Shown here: piece after piece, positions 12,401 through 24,200 of the stretch
How the letters are laid out: every line of letters begins with the position of its first letter
How positions within the stretch are numbered: position 1 is the stretch's first letter
Assembly: GCF_034702125.1 (NCBI RefSeq)
Contig: NC_085868.1
Location: 27,244,701-27,308,700 of the forward strand
Direction of reading: 5' to 3'
Source of the DNA: Engraulis encrasicolus
Taxonomy: Eukaryota > Chordata > Actinopteri > Clupeiformes > Engraulidae
DNA: 64,000 bases
Position numbers and translations under genes: made by a program
The notes under the pieces: model-generated
Database searches by the model: none
What the model saw: only the letters and a program-made list of their open reading frames with translations
What the model was told of the DNA's origin: nothing

Positions 12401-15400
12401 GTGCCTGTGAAGTAGCAAGGTAGCACCCCAGAACTGCATTTGCGTGAATCTGACACCAACATTAAGGGAGAAACAGACTAGTAAAGATTTACATATGAGG
12501 TTGGACACTTTGCATTCAGCCTCGATTATATCAGTCAGTGTAAGTGACACAAATATGTCCGTGGTGTTATTTGAAAGTGTAAGAATGTAAGATCACGTCG
12601 GGGTCACCAAGTTGTAAGAATGTAGGTGTTCGGCAAGGTGGATGGAAGTTGACGCAGAGACAGAGTTTGGTCAAATGTTCAAGAGTTTACTGAGTTACCC
12701 AAAGCAAATACAATACAAGACAGTATTTGGAGAAGGCGCGTTCTGGCTCTCCGATTGTCTGCAAGCTGGTTTTAAGGAAAATGTCCCCCTACTTCTAATT
12801 GGTTATTCCTAAGTGTCCTCTTGTTTATGATTGGTTCTCTTTAACCTGTCCTTCAGCCCTATCTTGTGGTCACCTAACCTTACTTCACAGTTTTGCGAAA
12901 TATGATCTGGAAGTGTGGTCAGGATGTATTGTGGTTATTCAGGCCCAGACATCTGCTGGTACCAAACTGTGTTTAGGGAACTTACAACATGATGTCTGGT
13001 ATCGGTCTAAGATGATCTATTAGTTGCTCAACTGTTCTGTATTTTATCTGTACCCTGCAGTGCCCTCTGCATAACCTTCTGTATTTTAGCTGTATCCTGC
13101 AGTTCCTTCTGCATGACCTTGTTTGACCTTTTTCTGTTAGTGTATGCCCTATGCCAAAGCTTACATGTTACCTGACTATATTTCTATTATATTTCTATTA
13201 TTCCTACAAAAGCTCTTTTCTGGCTCTACAAATTACACAAGCAGCATGGAACACAACAACCCTCAGAATATGAATTATCATAAATTGAAAAATTAAAAAT
13301 TGAATATCAAAAAAACTTGTATTTTAAAATGGCCAGTTCCTTGTCTAAACATAGCCTGCAATGTCATGAACAACACCTGAAATGCTGGTGTTTGGTTCTT
13401 TATTCATTTCAGAGACAATGGGACTAAAAAATATGGCATCATACAAATCACCTAGTAATAATATGGTGATACCATAGTAATATCACATGACAGCATGTCT
13501 ATCGGAATATGTGAAGGATGGAGATGGTCCATGAGGATGCAGGAAGTTCAGTTTCACCTCTCCAGTGCTCTGCATACATTCCTCAACACATGCTAGCCAC
13601 TAGTTGCCATCATATACAGCTACAACATACCCTTTGATGCTTGAACATTTTTAAAAAATCCTTTACTGAGCTTATTCTTTCAACCCTGCCTTCTCTGAAT
13701 GCTTAAAATGGTCTAGCTTCCACTGTGTCCATTGACAATGGGCAGAAGCCGTGTAGTTTTTGAGTACCTGGAATAGGGACCGACGAGGGTGCAGGGCCCA
13801 CCGGGAAAATGCCTGTTATGCCAGATGGCCAGTCCAGCCCTGTCCCTGACACTACTCTATTACTACTTCATTACAACTCATTTCAACTTTTATGTCCCAT
13901 TATCTCTGAAATGAATAAAGAACCAAACACCCCATTTTCAGGTGTTGTTTATGACCTTACAGCAGTGGTCTCCAATTAACTTTTCCCAAGGGCCAAATAA
14001 TGTAGAGCAAGCAAGGCCGCGGGCCAGATAATTGTCATCCAAACTTCACATAAATGTGAGTAAACAAAAGACAAAATGTATCTGGCCTGCTAAATACATA
14101 AAAAATAGGAAAGGAGAGAATTATCCTCATTTTAACCAGAAGAGAGGAGAGTGCTTCGATACCGCACAATTGCGAATGGTCTGATGACCGAGGTAAACGC
14201 AATGATGAATAACGGCTTCTCTAGATGTCTAGGAGACAACAGATTGCACTTCACCATTTTCCCTCATTGTCAATGTCTGTCATGAGACTGTTATTATAAG
14301 ATTTAACTGTTTGTGAAAGGAGAGATAACTGACGTTTTTGTGATTGAAAATCGCGCATGGCCACAAATAGACGCATTTATGGTTTCATTTTTAAGGACCT
14401 CGTGGCGGGCCAGAAATTTGCTGCCCGCGGGCCGCAGTTGGCCCACGGGCCGTTGTTTGGAGACCAGTGCCTTACAGGCTATGTTAGACAAGAAACCTGT
14501 CATTTTAAAATGTAAGTTTTTTTGATATTCAATTTTACATTTTTCAATGTATCATAATTCATATTCTGCATGTACATCTGTTGGAAAACTTTGTAAACAA
14601 ACTAAAAAAGCTATCGGTACTTAATTGAGAGATTCTGCAGAACTCATTACAGTGCGGTCAGAAGATGAGGTTCTGGCATGTTGGCACACTAGTCTGTTGC
14701 ATGTAAATAGGTGTGTATTTTTGTCTGTCCGCATAAGGACATTCATAAGAATAAAGGTGTGTGTTTATGTATGGGCAAGGTTAAAATGAAAGTAGCAGTA
14801 CACTACAGGCTAAATTCACTGAACTATTTCTAAAGTGCAGTAATTGACCAACTATCCTATCAAAGGTACCAAAATAAATATTCAATTGTGCTGATGACAG
14901 TGACACACTCCAAGACAGCGTGGCACTTAATATCACCGTCAGTTAAAAAAATACTTAAATCGAATATGAGCAATCAGTCATGAGTTTTCTATTGGCAAGA
15001 CTTCTGACTGACAAACGTTTTACGGCAGGGACACATGAAAACACAATGAGTGAAGCGAGGTGAGACGAAACTTGGTCTTCCATTCAGACAGCTCAACAGT
15101 TAACAGTTTGCAGCAGTGAATCCAATAGCTTGAAATGTGTATTGATAAGCCACTGATGGGGACCAAGGAAGCTCGTCTCAACTTTTTCTACGCATGCCTC
15201 ATAAGAATGAATGGCGAATTTCGCAAATTTGTTTTCACGTGTCCCCGCCATTAGGGAAGATATCAGTGCCTGTTCCAGCGAGTCTCAGGTGGTATTGTGG
15301 GGTTTCTTCACTTGGCACCAGCAGTAGGAAAGAGGTAATCATATGATTATAAATACAACAGCATCAAACACACAACACTGCATGCAAAAATCATGACATC

Positions 15401-18233
15401 AGAACTACAATACTACAAATACACATGTTAAGAATACAAGCAGTGTTCAAGTTAGGCCATGGCCTGACATCTCACCATTTAGAATAGGAAGAAAATAAGT
15501 ATTTTAATTATGCTACTTAAAAAAACTGTTTGAGTACTACTCAGTCAACCTCTGCAAGTACTTTTTCATCACACACAGTTAACACTCTTCTTCTACTTTG
15601 GATAGAAATACTTTTCGATGCAGCATTGAGAACTACCACTTCTTGACTAACCTCAAAACAACCATGCGTAGACGGATGAGGTTCATACTTAAGGGGTTCT
15701 CAAACACAAAGAGTCACAAGAAGAAAAAGTGCTGAAATAGATTGAGCAAGTACGGGATACAAGAAGAGCAAGAGAGGGAGGAAGAGAGGAGGAAGGAGGT
15801 GGAAGACTTGTTCTACCCACATATTTGAAAATAGAAGCAATAATCTACCGTCACGTTCTTTACCATCACTATCGCCATAGACAGTCAAACCATATACCAT
15901 TTCTGGTGCAAAAACCTGTGTATGGCACAGTATTTAAGTACACTTCATAGATGAGAGCAGAAATGTTGAGAAAAAATGGAATAAATACTTAACGGAAAAG
16001 CCAACCCTGTTTCCCAACTTAACTCAAATCTGAGACAAGTTCATATGTTCCTCTGGCTTTTGCGCAAGCCGGCAATCAGTCTTGAGTGTGTCGCTACTTT
16101 GTTAGCCTTTAGCTCACGGAACATGAAACTGAGCACCAAAAACGGCCGAAGTTAGTAGCGACCAAGCTCTTCCACATTTTCCCTAGTTGTGCTTGTGTGA
16201 CTAGTTATACAATCCAAAAGTATTCACACAAAATGAAACATGGACATTTTTAATGCAGAAAGAAAGAGTACTATAACAAAATAATTTTCTTCTACTCAAT
16301 GGCTTTCTGAGCTAACTATATGCTAACAAAGAAGCTCTCTACTCCAGGCTGATTGCAGGCATGCACAAGGACCAAAAAGGTATGCAAGAACTCTTCTCTG
16401 GTCAAAGAAGAACATTGTTAAGTATGGCAACACAGTTGACTGTTCTTTTCAAATTTGAAATAATATGCCATTATCCCTTTGAAGGGCTAAACGGCACGGC
16501 GATGTCTTATGTGGCATTCACATGCTATGGGAATTATGATGGTGATTTAAGGTAAATTGGGCCACTTTTTTTGCATATAAGTGAATGGAAAAAAGTGGCC
16601 CAATTTACCTGAATTCACCCCTAAATACTAAACACTGGTATGAAAAGCACACATTAACAGCCCACCATGTGGTATTTTTTCACTGGACACACGAGCCCAC
16701 CAAATATGAATCACAAAATGGTTAGACGCATGTTTGGCAGTTTCAAACATGCTCACTAACAACATCGACAGAATTAACTTTGGCACTGTTGTGGTTTATG
16801 TCACTACGACAAAGAAAGGACTTTGAATACAACACCCTTGCAATTTCCAATTTCCAAGTAGAAGGTATCATCTTTCCCATGACACGTGAATGAGCCATTA
16901 CTGCAGTGGTTCCCAAACTGGGGCTCAGGGAGGTATTGTAGGGGGTTTGCTTTCATATACTATAGGGCTGCACGATATCAGAAAAAAATGCAATACTCGA
17001 TAACAGCATGCAATACCTCGATAACAATATTTTAAATTCTGATATTAAAAAATATAGCAGAGTGTTTTTCTTGTCACTAATTTGTTGGTCTGTGTGGGGG
17101 CGTAGCTTTAGTCATGGTGGGCTTCTTGCGCATTTGTTGACATTCAGCAAGTGATTGGACTGCACAGAAATGTTTTTACTTTACGATTATTAAGTCATTT
17201 TTGTGATACGCATATCGCCACTCTTGATATCGTGATTGTGATACATTTTTAATATATAGTGCAGCCTTAATATACTATAAACCATTCTTTCCCAAACTAT
17301 GGTTCGCGTACCCTAGGGGTACGCAAGGTGATGACAGGGGGTACGCGAGAAATTTTGAATTTTGAAAACAAAACAAAAAATGCAGGGGAAAAAAAAAATC
17401 AATAGCCTTTAATATTCGAATCAGGAATGGGCAGTGATGTTTTGGGTATTTCATGGGTATTGTTTCAGTAGCCTACACATATTAATTTATTTTTCCATCG
17501 GGGTTAATTGCAAAATCAGCTGTTGAGGAGAGTCGTGTGCGTGGCACATCTCTGTGCTCCCCGAGGAGGAGACGAGTCGCTGCGGGAATCTCCTCCAGTC
17601 TGCATAGTGCAGCATCATAACAAAGCATCATCATACTACTTTCTGGAGTTGATGCGGATGGAGCTGAAATGCTCCAAGGGGTACGTGATGTGAAAAAGTT
17701 TGGGAAGTTCTGCTATAAACTGATTAGTAGCAAGCAATATTAAGGATCAAGAAATGTTTTCCGTTTGAAAAATGGAGGTGAGGGGTTTGCTAAAATATTC
17801 TTGGGGCCGAAAGGGGGCTGGAGCAGAAAAACCTTTGGGAACCACTGTCTCACAGGACATCTCTGAAATCTGAGTGTGAATCGTTCTCGATTATGACGCA
17901 ACATTTATTAATTCTGTACACATTAAGTCGATACCACACTCAAATGGTATTGGAAACGTACGCACGCACGCACACACGATTGTGCTACTTGAAGGCAAAA
18001 CACCTTAGTGAACAAGTTAATTCCAGTAAACAGCCCAACCCATACTTGTGGCAATCTTTTCTTAAACAAAATGTGTTACTTTATGAAAGAGCTACAGTAT
18101 GAAAGAGCTACAGTTTGACCCATTGAATTGAGGATACGCCAGAAACACATATATAGCTGTAAAACCAGACATTCAGATTCACATACACATGTAGACCCTA
18201 CCGTAAACATACACACACTCTTTCTATTTCTCG

Positions 18234-18279
<46 letters not shown>

Positions 18280-21200
18280 AATATATCTCCACGGTTTAGG
18301 AGGACACACCCATTCAGGTTAATCAAACAAACAAACGAAAAAAGCTGTTCACCCATAACCATCATGTTAGCCATGTTCCATTGTATCAAGTTGAGATTTT
18401 CACCCTCTTATGCAGATTTGATCACAGACGCGTCATCGCAAGGGACCTAAAGCTACTGCACAAAGATTAAATATGGGTCATTCCATGTCAATTCACACGC
18501 CTTCCCCACATGACCCTCTCCGATTTAGCCGATATCTCACATACAGGTACCTTTTCATGTCAATTGAAAGAATACCAAGTATTAGCACCCTACGTCTAAC
18601 GGTTGCGGAGATGAAGCCCTCCAAAGTTGGGGTGCCATGCCCACTTTTCAAGCCTGTGAATTGCATACAACATTTACAAGCAGATTTTGACACCTCTGGT
18701 TTTAGTTTAAAGGAAGATACAGGCCTAAAAATCAACATGGCCCCTCAATATGACCCTGTCTACCAGATGATGTACTTACAAATAGCATGCCTTGATTATT
18801 TTTTGGCTATATTAACCCTTAAAAACTTAAGAGTCTTGCCATTTTGGGGTTCCAGATCTTGGAAACTATGTATGCTTTGGGAGTTATAATTGATTTTCCT
18901 TCATATTTGGGAACTGTACAGTGTATTCCAAAAAAAGTAGGGCACTCAGCCTTTTAATGATCGAATAGGAGGGACTCAAAAACAGCTTTTGGACAAAATG
19001 ACCTTACGGTACCCTCTACTTCAGGCCTCAAATTAACCATGTGGGCACTTGATGACTGGAACGCCCTTTTAACCCCATGTACAGTAGCACTGTATCAAAC
19101 ATTCAAGCTTGGAAAAACGTTGTTTTTCAAAGTTCTTCATATTAATCTTGGCCTTCAAAATATATGTTTTTGTCTATGTCTTATCACAGCGTCTGTTTTG
19201 TCTGCTGCCATCTGCTGGTCAAAAAACGTAACAACAGCGTAATGTAAGAATAATATTTTAATAATTTACCAATGAAGTAGCCGAGAAATCTAGACGCCCC
19301 TAGGGGTTAAGCTCGCTAGGCTACCAGTAAAGCACTTTAATTCTACAGTATATTGCTATAAATTAATTATGATTTTAACGAGCATTATGCAGAATGCTCA
19401 ATCATGATTACATTTCTACCAGGACACCCCCACCCCCATGTCTGGTAGAAATGTAGTGCAGGGTGAGGCCATCTTGGGACTGGCATCATGATTGAGCATT
19501 AATCAGTCACACTTAGGAAATTATTTAAACTAGAAATATTCATCATGCTTGTTAAAATCATAACTATATAGCAATATACTGTATAATAATTACAGTGCTT
19601 TATTGGTTAATTATGTTTTTCACATTACGCTGTTGTTACTTTTTTAGACCAGCAGATGGCAGTAGACAAAACAGACACTGTGATACGATATAGAGAAAAA
19701 CACATATACTTTGAAGGCCAAGATTAATATGAAGAACTTTGAAAAACAACGTTTTTCCAAGCTTGAATGTTTGATACAGTGCTACTGTACATGGGGTTAA
19801 AAGGGCGTTCCAGTCATCAAGTGCCCCACATGGTTTAATTTGAGGCCTGAAGTAGAGGGTACCGTAAGGTCATTTTTGTCCCAAAGCTGTTTTTGAGTCC
19901 CTCCTATTTTATCCTTTTAAAGTCTGAGCGCCCTACTTTTTTTGGAATACACTGTACAGTTCCCAAATATGATGGAAAATCAATTATAACTCCCAAAGCA
20001 TGCATAGTTTCCAAGATCTGGAACCCCAAAGTGGCAAGACTCTTCAACACACGTTTCACTAATTCAGTTTTTAAGGCTTAATATAGCCAAAAATAATCAA
20101 GGCATGCCATTTGTAAGTACATCATCTGGTAGACAGGGTCATATTGAGGGGCCATGGTAATTTTTAGGCCTGTATCTTCCTTCAAACTAAAACCAGAGGT
20201 GTCAAAATCTGCTTGTACATTTTGTATGCAATTCACAGGCTTGAAAAGTGGGCATGGCACTCCAACTTTGGAGGGCTTCATCTCTGCAACTGTTGGACGC
20301 ATGGTGCTAATACTTGGTATTCTTTCGATTTACATCAAAAGGTACCTGTATGTGAGATATCGGGTAAATCGGCGAGGGTCACCTGGGGAGATTCTAGGGA
20401 ATCATGTGAATTGACATGGAATGACCCATATGGAAGTGATCGCATGACATCACAAAAGGAAAGCAAATGCAACCAAGGATAGGAATTGCAGTGGTTGAAT
20501 GATACAAATACAAAACAGATATAATTAGCAGCTGTATGTTATGAATGTTGAATGCCTCGGCCAATACAAGGCTACCTGATATAGATCTGAGTCATGGGCA
20601 AATGGACAACATGCTCTAAAAACAAAAGTCCTTGAATGGACAGCTACATAACCAAATCACTGGAGCTACACAACCTGTTGTTGCCATGGAGATAATTCAG
20701 GATTTTTGAGCAAGACCAACTATGATGAGGAGTTGAAGTGTACAGTTTTGGGAATGTCAAGCAATTGAATTGTTTTGCCAATTAGGCACTGTAACTTGAC
20801 AAAACAATAACATGGCTAGAATAGGCTACATTCTTTGGCACTGTATAGAAATCTTTCTGTTACATACTGGCTTTGTTGATGTTAAAAGGTAATTGCTTTT
20901 ACATATTTTCCATTGTGTGGCATCACATGCATATAGACCCGTTCAGAGTCAACGTGCTCATGAATGCGTGTGCATCGCCGACTCAAACACACCAGCGATA
21001 TTGGAAGGATATTACGAGAGACTCCACTTTTCTGGGTGGTACTGCACCCTAGGGGGAGTGCAGACTCCATTCAGAAAGAACGGGCTGCTGCGCTCAGAGC
21101 CGTATCTCGACGGCGGCCACTAGGGGCCACTGCAGGCATGGGTAAAATCGGGAGTGGTGATTCTGTATTTAATACTGGGTGACAGTGCAGACACTAAAGA

Positions 21201-24200
21201 GAGAAAAACTGCCCTTCTGAAGCGTGTACGTTGATTAAAAATAGAGATTCCGAAAAGAACACTTGTTATGCTATTTTGAGAGGGAAGAGGCTGTTGCAGA
21301 AGCATAGGAGATGTTTGTCGTTACAAGACATTAAACTACTGACTGGACTGAGGACATCGCCAGGAATACCCGTGTCCGTGGTGCCCACTGCATATCTGAG
21401 CATCCGTTATCTTATTTCGGAAAAAACACCTGTCGAGTCTCTGTACAAGTGAACGGAGCATGGACGATTTTGAGGCAGCGGTGCGCACGCAGCCAAATTA
21501 CGTCATACCTGTTTACAAACTCTAAAGGGGTCTATAGATACTGGATAAATAAGGACATGCTGTTAAAGTAGCGCTGGTCAATCTATTGTACATATAATAG
21601 GAGAGGGGAGTAAAGTGCGTAGGATGCAGCTTGGGAATGACACTGATGGAGATGTCAAAAGTAAAAGTAAAAAAAGAGAGAAAGAAACCTTTTCCTTCCG
21701 TTTCCTTCCAACACAGGTAACTTATCTGAGTAACTAGTAGACCTGTGTACTCGTCTTACGATCAGCTAACTCTGTTCTGGTTGGATCAAATTTGTGGTGG
21801 GTTCTTGTTAGTTTTTTAGTGTTTTTCAGTAACAACACATCTACCTCTTTAGGTACAATGGACTGATTGGGATAACAGCCATGTAATATAATGTGCTAGT
21901 GTTATATTGAACCATGAATTTACTTCTACTTTTGACACCTCTGCAGCCTGGTGATGGACAGGAGTACAGTATATGAAGGGATAGAAGTTAGAAGTAGAAG
22001 TGCAGTTTTGTTTGGTGAAGTTGGGGTGGATTGTGTAGTGGCTGTGGAAGAAGGTATGGAATATAGGGTGGGTGGGTTTGTGTGTGTGTGTGTGGGGGGG
22101 GTCTTTTGCCTGTGCGTGCGTGAGTGCATGTGTGCGTGAGTGCGTGCGTGCGTGCGTGCGTGCGTGCAAGAACACAGGGTTAAGTGGCACAAGGTAAGAC
22201 TTCAGTCTGTAAGGGGAAAAAGCACTAGCATGCTTGGGACAGGTGGGACAGGAGAGAGGAGTGTTGGTGTTGGCTGTGTAAGGGGGGGGTGAGTAGTGCG
22301 GATTGGAGTCTAGAGGACATTGCCATTGGTGTGACTTCACCGCGCTAACTTGAAGCATGTGATGTTTAAGGCCTGTTTACGTCTCCAAAGTAGTTCAAAT
22401 GACCATAAACTGTCGTAATGACAATCGGATCAAGAGGAGCCCTTGCATGAGAGACACTGAACACAGTATAAGCATGATGAGCTCCTCCCAATTCATTTCA
22501 AATTTTAGTCACAATTCTGGTAATGAGTTCAGTTTTTAAAAGCCTTGAGATTAACACTAAATTGTGAGAATAAAACTTCTGAAACAACGCTTAATGGCAA
22601 ATTAAATATGTCGGGAAATTCTCAGGTGCACCGGTATTTATGACTGTGCAGTTGATGGATTCTGATTTATGCAGCATATTAAAATATGTGTAGCTTTCAC
22701 TTTTTAATGGTACAAAAAACAAGTAACAGGTCACTGGTATATAGATTCAAGTGACAGACACTGCTACTAAGGCTACGTGCCATGTGCCTAAATCAAAAGC
22801 AAATATGCACTATTATAGAACGAAAAGTGGGCCGGAAGCAATGAATGACATCCTCAATTACTGAAAGCTCAGCGTGTCATTCAAAGGCTTACAATGCATA
22901 CGCACAGAGATCACCCTATCAAGACTTACTAGAGAACATTCCACATACCCTAGTCACATACCTCGGATCATTCTATAAGACATGTCCTTTCCAAATCTAT
23001 GAAGGACACATTTTATGTACCCCATCCCACATCTACCAAAAAAAGCCATTCTATCCACATCTACCAAATACATATCAGGCTTCTACCAAAGACCATTATA
23101 CTAGCATTATCCCACTTTACCTAAGAGCCTTCTACTGTATTAGCCCTATCCCAATCTATCAAAAGTTATGACCCATCTCAAATCAACCAAAAGACCATTC
23201 TATATGACCCAATCTACCAAAGATAATTCTACAAACGTATTAGCCCTATCCACAGCTACCAAAGATCATTTTTCATGTCCCATCATAATCTCTGAATTGG
23301 CTCTCCAAAACATTTTAGCATATATTTCTCCACACTATGTTACCTCATCATTACATCTCTTAATCAATCAGAGATCTGTACATAGACATGCCTGCTGCTC
23401 AAATGGCTGTGGAAATCGTTTCACTGCCGGTGAAAGACAAACCCGAAAGCGAAAGAGGGCGGGACCAAAGAGGCTGCGTGGTCCTGCTCATCTACCATTG
23501 TGACTCGTAGTAGTACCCCTAGTTACGGTTGCTATGGTTTCTGCACGTGCAGTCATCATCATCAGGAATATTGAGGCTTCAACCCTTTCAGATGGGAATG
23601 ACAAGTTTACGAAAGGTTGAATTCTGCGTTTTTGGTTACTCACGTTGTCCATGAAGTTGGGCTTGAAGCCACCGTCCTGCTGGCGCCGCATGTCATCCTG
23701 CTGTCTGCGCATGTCGTCCTGTCTCCGCATCTCATCAGGGTGCCTCTGCATCATCTCCTCCTCCCGCCGACGCCTCTCCTCCTCGTGTCTGCACACACAC
23801 AAAAACATGCACAGTGGGCACTTCAATATTGTGCATTCAAAATCACAATGTGATTGCTCATAGGAAGTGAATGATAAGGGACATCTGCAACAAAAAAAAA
23901 GTATTAAAACAGACCGATGAAAATGGTGGTGGTGGTAGCGTTCAACAGCTGAACCAGTTTGCTACGTTTTGGTCCAGCTTTGTATGTGAAACGCTGTGCA
24001 ACGTTTCATGTGTCTTTAGCAAAGCCAATATTTTGGTTTGTATGTGTAGCGGTGTGCTGTGCATGCTTATGTATGTGTGCGTGTAGCGGTGCACTGTGCT
24101 TGCTATCTATGTGTGTAGCTGTACACAGTGTGTATAGCATTGTGCTGTGCATGTGTGCGTGTAACTGTGCATGCTTGTGTATGTCTGCGTGTAGCTGTAC

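Larger units (their letters stand above)
16904..17847. mobile_element. hAT-type MITE (outer) carrying two nested insertions
   Basis: The ends CAGTGGTTCCCAAA and GGGAACCACTG enclose two younger hAT-type elements that landed a few bases apart. With the inserts removed, the outer element is about 200 bp. No clear TSD was seen for the outer copy. Confidence 0.75.
8337..23643 (-). other. pspc1: pspc1 intron 6 (15.3 kb)
   Basis: This is the longest intron. It contains foldback elements at 10457-11180, 11283-11571 and 18471-20431, a solo LTR (12613-13208), hAT-type MITEs at 13963-14469 and 16904-17847, and a degenerate tandem array (22880-23360). I see nothing clear at 8340-9430, 14480-16900 and 20440-22070. 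No other gene was found inside it. Confidence 0.85.

Noticed and set aside
18473..20414. Open frames of 138 and 86 codons
   Set aside because: They are mirrored on both arms of the 1.96-kb palindrome and have no recognisable domain.
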